NCBI GenBank assembly: GCA_023548195.1
Contig: JAJHZJ010000311.1
Span: 5,231,919-5,295,918, forward strand
DNA length: 64,000 bases
Origin: Bettongia penicillata ogilbyi
Lineage: Eukaryota; Chordata; Mammalia; Diprotodontia; Potoroidae
Direction: 5' to 3'
In this document: positions 48,296 through 59,865 of the stretch, piece by piece
Numbering within the stretch: position 1 is the first letter of the stretch
How the letters are laid out: the number at the start of each line of letters is the position of its first letter
Notes under the pieces: generated by a model
The model's database searches: none
Seen by the model: only the letters and a program-made list of their open reading frames with translations
What the model was told of the DNA's origin: nothing
Translations under genes and position numbers: made by a program

Positions 48296-48960
48296 AAGGA
48301 GTGGAAGGAGTGAGGGAGAGAGGGATAGAGTGAGGCAAAGAGTCAGAGAAACATGAGGAAGGAGAGAGATACAAAGAGAAGACAGATAAGAGAGAGAGTA
48401 GGAGGCAGGGAGAGACAGAAACAGGAACAGAGAAGAAGAGGGAAGGGAAGAGATGGAGAGTTAGTGACAGTGAGATACACAGAGAGAGAGTCGAAGGGGG
48501 GAAGAGAAATGAAGAGAAACGGGGAGGAAGGAGAAAGAGGACAGGAGGAAGGAGGAGATGGAGAGAATATAGTAGAAAATGAGGGAAGGAAGGAGATGCA
48601 GGGAAAGGCAGAGAGCAGAGTGGGGAGAAATTGAGAGAATGAGGCAGACAGAAAGTGTGAAAGGGAAATGTGAAGGAGAGAGTGAGAGAAAGAGAGAGAT
48701 AGAGGGAAGAGATAAAGAGAAACAAAGAGATAGAGAAAGGGAGAGACAGAGATAGAGACAGAGAGCAGAGTGGAGCAAGATTGAGAGAGTAAGGCAGACA
48801 GAAAGAGTGAAAGGGAAATGGAAAGGAGGGAGAGAGAGAAAGAAAGAGAGAGAGGGAGAGACAAAGAACAGAGGGAGAAAGATTGAGAGAGTGAGACAGA
48901 AAGAGTGAAAGGGAAATGGGAGAGAGAGGGAGAAGGAGAGGGAGAGGGGGAGAGAGAGAG
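48296..48960 (+). repeat. Purine-rich GA/GGA tract
   Basis: About 665 bases of mostly A and G on the plus strand, so C/T in the TMPRSS4 transcript, with degenerate 'gagaga' units. It sits immediately upstream of the 51-bp exon's acceptor in transcript sense. Ser/Leu-rich reverse frames of 150-210 codons here are artefacts. Confidence 0.92.
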
Positions 48961-49627
48961 TTGGTTGAGAGTTGAGCCCTTCAAAGAATGTTTGCACTCT
49001 AAGGCCCTGGTTTTGTTGAATTATCATTATTGAATTATTATTAAAAACTACTGTTGAATAGTAGTATGAACACAGTTCACAATAGTACTCTATGTAAATG
49101 CTTCATCCATCCCCCTGGAGGGTTCAACTGGGGAGACATCCCAAAGCCTTATATCCAAAAACATGCAAGCTGTATAAAGTGCTATGGAGTGACCAGAGTT
49201 GGGGAAGGTTCATCAGGGAAGGCCTCCTAGTGGAGATGAGTTCTCAACACAGCAACAGGAGGGGGTCATAGGGTCAAGAGCTGGTAAAGAACTCAGCGAT
49301 CATCTAGTGTCTAGACCTAGTCCAGGTGGACTAGGAAGAACTCGAGGTTTAGACAAGTTCAGTGATAGCACATGGTGACACAGGGAGTAAGAATTAGGGT
49401 CAATAGCCATGCCTTAGTTTTCTAAATCCATATCTAGTTTTCTTGCTACTCATTCCAGTGGCCTTTTCTGAGTTAATGGAAAAAAGGGAGGTGGCACCCT
49501 GGGCTGTGTTGCTAGTTCAGATCACATAAGCACTTGAATATGCAGTAAAGTGGCAAGATCCTTGAGGGCAGGACTAAGACATTCACTTCCCTGTGACCTA
49601 CAGTGTCCAGCATAGACTGTGGTACCC

Positions 49628-49880
49628 AGAAGGTTGTTACTCAGTTGTGTCTGATTCTTCATGAGCCTATTTGGGGTTTTCTTGGCAAAGATGCTGGAGT
49701 GATTAGCCATTTCTTTCTCCAACTCATTTTACAGATGAGGAAACTGAGTCAAAAACAGGGCTAAGTGACTTGCCACGGATCTCACAGCTCATAAGAGTCT
49801 GAAGTCAGATTTAACTCTAGATGATGAGTCTTCATGACTCCAGGCCTAGCACTCTATAGACTACACCACCTAGATGCCCA
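49628..49880 (-). repeat. Marsupial tRNA-derived SINE
   Basis: 'gttgttactcagttgtgtctgattcttcatgagcctatttggggttttcttggcaaagatgctgg' to 'agcactctatagactacaccacctagatgccc'. Confidence 0.88.
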
Positions 49881-50784
49881 GCCCAGATCATGCTCAGTAA
49901 CAAACTTGCTTGTTTAGTCTTTTCTGTTTTGTCTCACTATGGTGTCAAACTCAAACAGAAACAGGGGCCTCTAAAACATACTTTAGGCCTCTTGGGTCAC
50001 ATATTGATTTAGAAAACCATACATTAACATTATCTATGTTTTATTTTATTTTAATTTATTTGCTAAACACTTTTGGATTCTATTTTAACCTGCCTGGTTC
50101 TGGCAACCTGGAGAGTGGCTGAGATTCCCTTAGACTCTTGACTCCCAACAGTCAGGGCTTGTACACAGCCCTTTGATTTCATTTTGGCTAGAAGAGGTCC
50201 CTTAATAAAATGCATTTAGACAGTGATGATATTGGGGGAAATAGTGTTCCCATGCGAACCAGGCCTTCAAAAAAAATCAGAGGGATTGAGTAAGGCTTTT
50301 AACGTTACCCCTCTCACCCCCTCCCCCGCCTCACTGCCTTCCCCCCCTCCTCCCTCCGGAAAGTTTAACCTGCCACTGGGCTCAGGGACCAGCAATTAAT
50401 TATTTCTACTTGGGAAATAAATTGAGTTGAAGGTCAAAGGGTCATAGGGTCAAGAGCTGGAAGGTGCTTCAAGGTCATCTAAGTCCAATCCCCTGATTTT
50501 ACAGGAGAGAAACACATTGATATCCAGAGCACCTGTGATTTCATCAGCATCAGAAACTCCTAGTGAAGGAACTTTACTAATGCAGATTGCAACCCATCTA
50601 TGACAGTAATTCCTAGAGAGCTGCTTTAGGCTAACATTCCCTAAAGGACTTGCCTGGAGTCAGAGGAAGAATTTGAACTTGGGTCTTGTTGACTTCAAGA
50701 TTGTCACCCTATTCACTGTGTCATTTTCTGGAAACTGAGGATCAAAGGAACATAATGATTTACCTATGGCCACAAAGGTTGGAG

Positions 50785-51000
50785 CAGCTCAGTAATGGGG
50801 AGAGTGTAGACCCTGGAGTCAGGAGGACCTGGGTTCAAATCCAGCTTCAGATACTTAGGCGGGTGATGCTGAGCAAGTCACTCGATCTCCACATGCTTCA
50901 TTTTCTTCCTCTGTAAAATGAGGATAATAACAGCACCCTACTTCCAGGGTTGTTGGAGGACAAGCTAAGGTAACATTTGTAAAGTGCTTTGTTAACCTTA
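50785..51000 (+). repeat. tRNA-headed SINE, MIR-tailed type
   Basis: 'gagtgtagaccctggagtcaggaggacctgggttcaaatccagcttcagatac' followed by 'gtaaaatgaggataataacagcacc' and 'gtaacatttgtaaagtgctttg'. Confidence 0.75.
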
Positions 51001-51002
51001 TG

Positions 51003-51185
51003 TTGTTCAATCATTTCACTCTTGTTTGACTTTTTGTGACCTCCTTTGGGGTTCTCTTGGCAAAAATACTGGAGTAGTTTGGCATTTCCTTCTCCAGCTC
51101 ATTTTACAGATAAGGAAACTGAGGCAACAGGCAAAGTGACTTGTCCACACAGAGTCACACAGTAAACCATATAGTGATATATAAA
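51003..51185 (-). repeat. Marsupial tRNA-derived SINE, 5'-truncated
   Basis: 'gttcaatcatttcactcttgtttgactttttgtgacctcctttggggttctcttggcaaaaatactggag' to 'agtcacacagta'. It abuts the forward element tail to tail. Confidence 0.83.
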
Positions 51186-51841
51186 TTTTATCTGTTGTTG
51201 TTATGTTGGGATAATTGCCAATCCCTGAACCCAGTGAAGGATTAAATCTTCCTGGGTTAAAGGTAAATGGTACAGTCTCCCTTTTTATCTCTAGAATATC
51301 TCGCATCCCTCAGAGGAATTTGTCTGGTTAAAATAAAAATCTATGTTTGTCATGCTTTTTGTACAGCTTACTTCCTGTATTAGGGAAATAATTTGAGTTT
51401 TGCCTTCTTCACCAATCAAGATGCAGACCAGAGTTAGATGGGACCAGAGCCATTCTAGGGCTTCTGCCTGAGGGAGGAGTTCTGGACCTGGTGAACAGAG
51501 CTTTTATTCATAGAATGAACAATCTCCTCTCCTGGGATCTTCAAGGCTGCATATATTTCTTCTGTTAATGGAGCAGCACTTCCTTGGATACTCCAGTACG
51601 GAGCTTACCTTTTTGTGGGAGTCACTTAAACACTTCAGGCCCCAGCTGCTTAATTTGTAAAATGGATAATACCTTAGCTGCCCAAAGGCAGGGCCTAGAT
51701 CCGAGTGTCTCTTGAGGTTGCTTCAGGCTCCAGATGCAAGGCTGAAAGGGTTTGGGTAGAGTTGCATTTGGACTAGGCATACTGTACCTCGTATGCTATG
51801 ATTCTTCTTTCTGAACTCACTTCGCAGGCCCTGGCTCTTAC

Positions 51842-51999
51842 CTGACATAACAAGGGGCTTTTTCAGCTTGATCAGGGCCACATCATTCTCTTTGTTGAGC
51901 TGGAGGACAAAGATCTTGTCTATAGCCAAGTATGGCTTTCTGGAGTATAGATACTCAATGCCCACTTTTACTCTCCACTGGGCCACCTCTGGAGAGATC
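51842..51999 (-). CDS. TMPRSS4: TMPRSS4 exon with catalytic aspartate
   Basis: Acceptor 'tgctctgtcctcag|GATCTC', donor 'ATGTCAG|gtaagag'; 158 bp. Encodes EVAQWRVKVGIEYLYSR, then VLQLNKENDVALIKL (catalytic Asp in NDVAL) and KKPLVMSG. Phase 2 in, phase 1 out. Confidence 0.94.
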
Positions 52000-52609
52000 C
52001 TGAGGACAGAGCAGAGCAGGGGTCAGGGTAGTTCTGACTTTGCCACAGGCTAGGTTCGTGGAGGAGGGGGAGAGGGTGTAGGGTGGGAACTTTTCCCCAA
52101 GAAGTTGGAACTCAGATTATTCGAACAGTCTTACTGGCAGCCAGGCAGTCAGCTAGATGAAATATTCTAAGGAAATTTGGAGAGTCAGAGAATCCCTTTC
52201 AGAGGGGGGGGAGAGGATACCAAGGAAGACTTTCTGAATGAGGTGGCTCCCAAGCAGGACTTTGAAGGATGAGAATTTTGACAGGCTGTGATTTCAGTAG
52301 GAAGTATATTCCTGGCATAAGGGGTGGTTTTTGCAAATGAGGGGAGGTTATAAATATGCAATATAAGACAGGGCAACTTCTAGTAGCCCAGTCTGGCTAT
52401 AATGAAAAGCATAGAGTAGCGCAAAAAATACAGAAAGATAGGAAGACCTTAAATGCTAAGCTAAGCAGATTGTATTGTATTCTATGGGTAATGAGAAGTC
52501 AGTAAAGGCTTTTGAGAGATATGTTCACTATAGTTACATTTATTCTCCTGGGGATAGGAGCCAGAAACTAGGGGGACTGACCATTGACCTAGTGGAAAAA
52601 TTTTATCAC

Positions 52610-52650
52610 CAGTACAGTGAAGAGAAACCAGAGATATTGAGAGGCAGGGT
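52610..52650 (-). pseudogene. TMPRSS4: Displaced second copy of the 41-bp TMPRSS4 linker exon
   Basis: 'gcattttcag|ACCCTGCC...TGTACTG|gtgata': 41 bp, 34 of 41 bases identical to the linker exon at 55,119-55,159, with acceptor and donor dinucleotides kept. It encodes PCLSISLVSLHCT against PCLSRSLVSLRCA in the in-place exon. It lies between the His exon (53,326-53,485) and the Asp exon (51,842-51,999), where it cannot contribute to a normal protein. Including it would shift the frame and meet a stop about ten codons into the next exon. Similarity fades within about 20 bp outside the exon. It may be an exon fossil or a regulated poison exon. Confidence 0.75.
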
Positions 52651-52969
52651 CTGAAAATGCAAATGCAGGGTCCTGGCCTCCAAGGGAGCCCCTTTGTGAG
52701 ATAGAACATTCACAGACTCTGAGTATCATGGAAAATTTCTGAGCAATGACTTGGCAATGTTATCTCACATCATGGTTATTTGTGTATGTGTTGTCTTTCC
52801 CAACCAGATTGGAAGTTCTGTGTAGGCAAAGACTATGTTGCATCTAAGCTTTTATCTCCCCACAGTGTTTAGAATAGTTCCTCTATATCCAGTGAGTACT
52901 TTAGGAATGTTGAGTCAAATCCAAGAATGAGTTGTTGGCCTGTTACCCTGAGGAGATGATCCTTCCCTA

Positions 52970-53205
52970 TCAATTTATTGTTCAGTCATTTCAGTGGTGA
53001 CCAGCTTTTCATGACCCCATTTTGGGATTTTCATGATGACTTTCTTTTCCAGCTCATTTTACAGATGATGAAACTCAGGCAAACAGGGTTAAGTAGCTTG
53101 CCCAGGGTCACATAGCTAATAAGTGTCTGAAGTTGGATTTGAACTCAGGTCTTCCTGACTCTAGGCCCTCACTCTATCTACTGCTCTACCTAGCTGCCCT
53201 CCCTG
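52970..53205 (-). repeat. Marsupial tRNA-derived SINE
   Basis: 'ttgttcagtcatttcagtggtgaccagcttttcatgaccccattttgg' to 'ccctcactctatctactgctctacctagctgccc'. It ends about 120 bp beyond the His exon's donor. Confidence 0.87.
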
Positions 53206-53324
53206 GCAATAAGACTTACAGAAAAAGAAGGACGGAGAAGCAAGGCAGACTCACTCAAGAGCAAGGAATCCCAAAATTCAGCTGCAGCTGTCCGTACTCC
53301 CTCTGGGAAGTGGATAGGGCCTTA

Positions 53325-53537
<213 letters not shown>

Positions 53538-53639
53538 TCATATATTTGGAGTCAGAAAGGACCTTGGACCCCCTCTCCTCCCTTCCACCCTACCTCCACC
53601 TCACCCTCCCTTAGATTTTCCAATTGAGGAAACTAAGGC

Positions 53640-54800
53640 CTACAGAGATGAAATGATTTCCCCAAGGTTACACAGATCACAAGCATCAAAACTTGGATTG
53701 AGCTCATGTCTCAGACTCCAAATTCAGCATATTCTTCACTACACCACAGGGAGCAGAAAGCCCGTTCCTTGTTATGGAGAGGACTTAGCTCCTACTGCAT
53801 GGCCCCCAGTCGCTTCTCCTACTCTCCAGTATCTAGCCATTACTCTGGAGTTGTCTTTTATCATGTCTCCCATTTGTCCTTTCCCTTCCATTCCTACTAC
53901 TACCATCCTAGTTCCAAGTTCAGGAACTCACCACTGCACACTTGGGTTATTTTACTAACCACAAAACTGGTCTCTCCATATCTCTTTCCTTCAACTCATC
54001 CTAATTCCCCAGTCACATTTAGTGTCCCCCAACATAGACTGGTTCATGGCTCCTCAATACCCTGTGAAAAAACTCCAATAGCTCTCTAATGTCTATGGAC
54101 TAAGTTTCAAACTCTAACTTGGAATTCAAAGCTCTTTGAGATCTGTCTCTGCTGTTCTCCTAAGCAACTCTTTATTCTGCCAAAGCTGGTCTAGTCACCT
54201 TTCTCCTTATCTCCTCTGAGCTTTGCTCATCCAGATCCTAGGTTTCTAAGTGATCTCCCATCTTTACCCTACTTTTTCAAGCTCTGCTCATCCTTTAAGG
54301 ACCAATCCAAGCTTCAAAGGGAACAAAGAGTTCCCTTTTCTTCTTCCATGTCCCTTTACTGCGGGCATCACTCACTAGCCACTTAGCATAAGCTGCCTTG
54401 TATTTTTTTTTTAAATGTGTCTTTATCTATCCTATTCTCTCAAGTACCTTGTAAGCCCCTGGAGGGCAGGGGATATGTCTTACATTCTATTTGTGGTGTC
54501 TAACATCATCCTCACCACCATCATCATGGTGATCATTATCATGACTAGCATCTATATAGTACCTACTATGTGCCAGGTACCATGCTAAATACTTTACAAA
54601 ATATCTTCTCATCTGATCACATGTGGTTAGTATTAAAAATAACACAAATTGAATGTGGATAATTCAGTGGAATGTAATTTCTTTAAGGGCAAGGAAGGCT
54701 GTTTTTGTCTTTGTAGCTATCATTAGTACCTTATACACAGTAGGCATTTAGTTAAGGTTTTAAATGCTTTGTTGAACTTGAATTTGAATCTGACTCTGGG
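53640..54800. repeat. L2/MIR-derived intronic DNA
   Basis: 54,060-54,500 carries L2 phrases ('ctttaaggaccaatccaagc...', 'ccttgtaagcccctggagggcaggggatatgtctta'). 54,540-54,770 carries MIR/L2 phrases ('atatagtacctactatgtgccaggtaccatgctaa'). Confidence 0.5.
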
Positions 54801-55118
54801 TAACTGAAAGTTGACATTAGTAAAGCAGATATATCTGGCCCCTAGCCTTCCAACTTCACTCTTACCTCCTTAGTCTCCAAAGCTCCCAAGAACCTTTCCT
54901 GAACTTAGGATGGGGAATAGGTGTGGGAATGAAGGGAAGCCTTAGAACTAAGCATGCAGAAAAACTTTGCCTAGAAAATCCCAAATCCTAGAGTAACAAA
55001 GTTAAAAGTGTAGGAGAACCAGGAATGAAAAAATAAATACTGTTTTTAACTTTTCCTTTGGTCAGCCCTGGTCTAAGCTTGTCCAATTCTAACCTCTCTG
55101 AGAGGGCTTTATACTCAC

Positions 55119-55159
55119 CAGCACAGCGAAGGGAAACCAGGGACCTTGAGAGGCAGGGC
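55119..55159 (-). CDS. TMPRSS4: TMPRSS4 41-bp linker exon (in place)
   Basis: Acceptor 'tttacgttttccag|GCCCTG', donor 'TGTGCTG|gtgagta'. It enters in phase 2 and leaves in phase 1, so the joined reading is GPCLSRSLVSLRCA followed by VCGKSL of the next exon. This matches the end of the SRCR-like domain, human PCLSGSLVSLHC. The His is Arg here. Confidence 0.9.
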
Positions 55160-56134
55160 CTGGAAAACGTAAATACACAAGTGGGCTTGGTTTTTGTGTC
55201 TTGCCAGACCAAGCCTAGGGGTCTAGGCTTCCAGGCTCTGTTTGATTTAATCCTTTTAGAGCTTGAGGGAATTTTAAGAGCTGGAAGTAATCCCAGAGGT
55301 CCTTCAGTCCAACCTGTCTCTGACTATATCATTCCCCAGTGAGGAGTATTTCAGATTTTACCTAAAAACTTCCAGTGATGCCAAGGCAATCATTCCACTT
55401 TCAGATAACTATTATAAACTGTTTCTTTGGCATGAGTCAAAATCTGCATTTCTGCAACCTCTGCCTAGTACTTTGTAGGACATGGGAGTATAGATTTAGA
55501 CAGAATAAAGATTTAGAACTTGGAGGGACCAACTTCCTTATTTTAAAGATGAGTTCTTAGAGGGTAAGTGACACGTCCAGGGTCATACAGGTGATAAATG
55601 AAAGTGTGCTCTGAATCCCAATCCAGTGTTCTTTCCTTTGTTTTAAACAGTTTTAATCTTTTTTCCAAAAACATAATAACTCTACTTGAATAATTTCACT
55701 TAACCTCTCTGGGACTCAGTTTTCTTATCTATAGAGGATGTCTTCTAAAGTTCTTGCAGCTCTAAAATACGATCCTATGATCCTTCACACTCCCAGTTCT
55801 TAGTCAGCTTAATCCTACAAGAAATTTCCCTTGTAATAAGCCAATCAAAGTCCTGACAGCAAGGAGGAGGAAGGTAGAACCTGCAGAAATATGCATAGGA
55901 TGCTTCCTATGTTACTAATAGGAAGGCGAGCAGATGCATTTTAAAAAATGGTATTTAAAGTCAATGATTGAACTACTAGCATCCTTTCCTTCTTTAAAAT
56001 TTGCTCCTTTTGGAGGGAAGGGGCATTCACACAACCTATTCATCAATGAATAACAACAAAAGGCAGAGATAGCAGCAAGACTTATTTTCAAGAACTCTCT
56101 ATCAGTGATCATCTAAGAGTAGACGTGTGTGTGC

Positions 56135-56171
<37 letters not shown>

Positions 56172-56175
56172 CGAG

Positions 56176-56224
<49 letters not shown>

Positions 56225-57371
56225 AGAGCTATGTGAATATGTGTGTCTGTGAGAGATAGACAGGGACAGAGAAATAAAGAGACAGGGAGAGAATGAAAAA
56301 GAAAAGGGGAGAGAGGGACAGAGAGAAAAAGAAAGAAAAAGGGAGAGACATAGAATGAGATAGTGAGGAGAGACACACAAAGACAGAGATGGGGGGAAGA
56401 AGGGAAGAAACAGAGGCAGAGACAGAGGAAGGGAAGGAGGAAAAGAAGGGGAAAGAGAGACAGAAAGAGTTAGGGAAGAGAAAGACAGAAAGATAGAGAA
56501 AGACAGGGAGGAGAGAGACATGGAGACACAAAGGAGAGAGACGGAGACAGAGACAAGATGAGGAGGGAGAGAGAAAAGAAGGAGAGAGGGAGAAAGACAG
56601 AGAGGGAGAGAAAAAGGGAGAAACAGAGACAAAAGGGGTGTGTATTCATGTTTTATGGTCAGAATTGGGGTTTATGTATATTTGTATGCATGTGTTTGAA
56701 TGGTTCTATATGCACATAGAAGTAGAAGCAGAGATTTCCTCTATTTAAAGAAATTCTTTCTAGTAATTAGAGCTCTTCAGATATGGGCTGCCTCTCATTA
56801 GATATCTTAAAGAAAAAGTTGGATGCCCTTTGCTGGGGATGGTAGAGTGGGGATTCTCGGTCAGGTTTGGGGTGGATTAAGCAACTTCTGACATCCTTTC
56901 CCATGCTGAGGTTCAGTGATCCTGGTAATTGGGGCCTGATCAAAGTTTTTAAATTTTTTTTTCTGTGAGATCTTAGAATACTGAAGAGGCCTCTATCTGT
57001 GGGTATGGGTGACTGGGCAGGGAGTACTTAAGAAAATCGATCTCTAGAACTGTACAAGGAAAATGCAAGATTTATAGGGTTTAGTAAGAAACATGAGGCA
57101 GTTAGAAAATGCATCATTTTTCACCATTCTGGTTGATGTTGAGGTCAGCTCCCTTCAGTCAAGATAGTACTTTGCCTAGCTTAGGTAGATGGCTGTATGT
57201 CATATTTTAAAAAAATCTCCCAACAATATGATTTCACAACCTTCCAAGACTGGATAATCTGGTTGGTTAAGTGTTCTTCCTGGTGTCTAGATTATGTTCC
57301 TCTTAATTAAGTTCCTGCCACCAGCGTCCACTGACTGACTCTTTGAAGACTTGAAGATGCCTCTCACTTAC
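55160..57371 (-). other. TMPRSS4 intron with GA/TG satellite
   Basis: MIR pieces (about 55,480-55,790), a compound satellite (56,125-56,632) and otherwise unremarkable sequence. No exon was recognised. Confidence 0.55.
56125..56632 (+). repeat. Compound (TG)n-(GA)n with long purine-rich extension
   Basis: A TG run (56,125-56,155), then GA repeats with GCGA interruptions to 56,222, then about 400 bases of degenerate purine-rich sequence. Reverse-strand Ser/Leu/Phe-rich frames are artefacts. Confidence 0.93.
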
Positions 57372-57482
57372 CCTGAGAAATCCTGCACTTGGAGTTCCTG
57401 GTCTTTGGCTATGATCTTGCTGACAGACAGCTGCTGCTTTGGGCCAATCTTCACGGCTTGGAAAGTAGGCTTCATGTTCAAA
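57372..57482 (-). CDS. TMPRSS4: TMPRSS4 exon, second part of SRCR-like domain
   Basis: Acceptor 'ctaacccctcctag|TTTGAAC', donor 'TTCTCAGG|gtaagtg'; 111 bp, phase 2 in and out. Encodes SLNMKPTFQAVKIGPKQQ, then VSKIIAKDQELQVQDFSG. KPTF-AV-IGP and QEL match human; a few extra residues precede KPTF. Confidence 0.92.
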
Positions 57483-57904
57483 CTAGGAGGGGTTAGATGT
57501 GTTATCTGGAGTGACAATGGGGACCTAGTTCTCCCACCCCAAATATGGATGATGCGGAGTGTGGGAGGGGAAAGGGTGGTGTTTTGGGTGAGTGTGCTCG
57601 AAGGAACCTTTGGAACAGTCTAGCTTAGGCTCATTTCATTTCATTTTGTGGATGAGAGAATAAGACCTAGAGAGAGGGATAATAAGATCATAGATTTCAA
57701 ATTGGAGGGGGCCTCCAAATCTCTGCATTTCCAGAAGAGGACATGGAGGCCCACAAAGGTGAAATGGTCTTTGCCAAGGTTACATCGCTAGTTAGTACTA
57801 CAACTGGGAGTCTTTCAAGACTCCAGATAGGCAGGCTAATGTTTGCTCTCCCACACTGTAACTCCAGACTTTGGGTCTGGTTTTGAATATCATGCGCAGA
57901 TCTG

Positions 57905-58095
57905 GGAGGATTTTGTTGTCGCTGAGGTGTTTTTCAGACATGTCCTACTCTTCATGACCCTACTTGGGGTTTTGTTAGCAAAGATGCTGGAGTGGTTTGC
58001 CATTTCCTTCTCCAGCTCATTTTATAGAGGGGGAAACTGAGGCAAATAGTGTTACGTGACTTGCCCAGGGTCATACAGCTAGTAAGTGCCTGAGG
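57905..58095 (-). repeat. Marsupial tRNA-derived SINE, partial
   Basis: 'ttgttgtcgctgaggtgtttttcagacatgtcctactcttcatgaccctacttggggttttgttagc' to 'catacagctagtaagtgcctgagg'. Confidence 0.83.
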
Positions 58096-58283
58096 CCTTA
58101 GGACTAAAACATCCCAGTAAAATCAAGCCCCATTTAAAGTGTAATTTTGCTCAAAGGGGCTTTAGTTACCAGGAAAAGAGAAAAAGACAAATAAGGGAGG
58201 TGGAGGAAAAATAGGGAGGCATGATTAGGAGCAAAAGAGGTGGGGAGGTTGAGGAAAGAAGGGAGAAAGGTAAACAAAGGTAC

Positions 58284-58413
58284 CTGTTGTACCCCATCTG
58301 AGTACAAGCGATTTTAGCCCATGCTTCTGTGAAGTTGTCAAAACAGGCTGAGGACCAGAGATCTGTCTCTTTGTCTATCACTTGTAGAGTGGATCTGTCC
58401 TTGGAAAGACGGA
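58284..58413 (-). CDS. TMPRSS4: TMPRSS4 exon, first part of SRCR-like domain
   Basis: Acceptor 'catctctcccttcctag|TCCGTC', donor 'CAACAG|gtacctt'; 130 bp, phase 1 in, 2 out. Encodes VRLSKDRSTLQVIDKETD, LWSSACFDNFTEAWAKIAC and TQMGYN. RLSKDRSTLQV and ACFDNFTEA are essentially the human residues. Confidence 0.95.
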
Positions 58414-59329
58414 CTAGGAAGGGAGAGATGTGGGTCGGCCTGTGTGTGAGCAGTCACCTCCCCACCAAGATACTCTGAGACCAGCCCCATCTCATCTCTT
58501 CTTCTGGGAAGGAGTAAAGAAAGAGCAGCTTAGTTAGAAGTATGGGAGGGAAGGTAAGTTTGGGGAGAAGATTGTGAAGGGATTGATTCTGCAAGCTCAC
58601 CAACATAAAGAAAACCAGTCTGTTTGGTTTTAACTGACTGAGCCTAAGGTGTCTCCAAAATTCCACTAATCTCTAGGTGGCTCAAATCTCCCATCTGCAG
58701 GAGGCCTTTCCTCCCCTGACTCCATGCCTTCCCTTTGAGGTTAACTTCTGTATCTTCTGTACATTTTGTATGTAGCTACTTGTCTCCCCAATTAGAAGAT
58801 GAGCTCCTTGAGAGAGGGGACTGTTTTTTGTCTTATCTTTGTGTCCTCTCGCTCCCGTTCCCCTTCCCTCTTCCCCTTTCAGGTCCACACCCTGAACTGT
58901 ACACAGAAAGCACTCAATAAATGCCTGTTGGATTAGATTGGCCTGGGCATGGACATGGAAGGACTCTTCCCATTCAGCAGAGCATCCCAGGATAGGGGCA
59001 GGGTTTCATTTGAATGACAAATGATTAAGTGGCTCCATTTTATAGGATAGAAGATAGAGAGCTAGAGAGAACTTCACAACCCATCTAGTCAAACCTCTCA
59101 TTTTACACATGAAGCCCAAGGAAGGTGACTTGCCCAAGGTCTCACAATTGGGAAATTTTACCCAAGATTTGAACACATATCCTCTGATCCCCGGACCATT
59201 GCATATGAATGGCTTTGGGCTACTTACTTAATTCACTTAACATCCAAATAAACACGGATAATCTTAGTTGCTTTTCTCTAGTATTTCTCATGTCCCACTA
59301 CAGCCTAAGCCTTTAGAAGAGTAGCATGG

Positions 59330-59535
59330 TATAGTTTGGATACAATTCTAGGCCTGAGGTCAAGAAGATTGGAGTTCAAATTTTGCCTCAGACACTTATT
59401 ACCAGTGTGACCTTGGGCAAGTCACTCCAACTTTGGGGGGCCTCAGTTTCCTTTATCTGTAAAGTGAGGTGGTGGTGGTGGTGGGGTTATACTAGATATC
59501 TTTTAAAATTCCTTCCATCTATAAATCCGAGACTT
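59330..59535 (+). repeat. tRNA-headed SINE/MIR with (GGT)n
   Basis: 'caattctaggcctgaggtcaagaagattggagttcaaattttgcctcagacacttattaccagtgtgaccttggg', with a short GGT run at about 59,469-59,486. Confidence 0.7.
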
Positions 59536-59865
59536 TGTTCTAACCGCTAGCTTTGTCTCTGGACAAGCCTCTGATCTAGTCCCTTTAACATGGTAGACTC
59601 CTAGTGCAAAGGGAGTGCTTCCAAAGTTCAGGCAATGAAAAGAATACCAAAGGCTCGTATTTTAATTGTGCTTTTAAGGTTCAAAAATGCTTTCCTCATA
59701 ACATCCTTGTGCAACATCATTATTCTCATATTATAGAGAAGGAAATAGGCTGTGACTTGCCTGGGGTTATGGAGCTAGAGACCATGCTGAAGCCAAAATT
59801 TGAACCCAGGTCGCTTGGTTTTAGTATCCTGTGCCCAAATATCATGTTGCCCACACTGCCTTAAT

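Larger units (their letters stand above)
48961..51841 (-). other. TMPRSS4 intron, repeat-bearing
   Basis: Contains a SINE (49,630-49,880), a less repetitive stretch at about 50,030-50,450 with a GC-rich 'ccctccgga' patch, a forward tRNA-headed element (50,785-51,000) and a reverse SINE (51,005-51,185). No exon was recognised. Confidence 0.55.

Noticed and set aside
48246..49027. Three overlapping reverse frames of 159-213 codons
   Set aside because: They are the pyrimidine strand of a GA-rich satellite inside a TMPRSS4 intron; no conserved composition or domain.
56102..56632. Reverse frames of 87-176 codons rich in Ser and Leu
   Set aside because: Same reason: (GA)n/(TG)n satellite.
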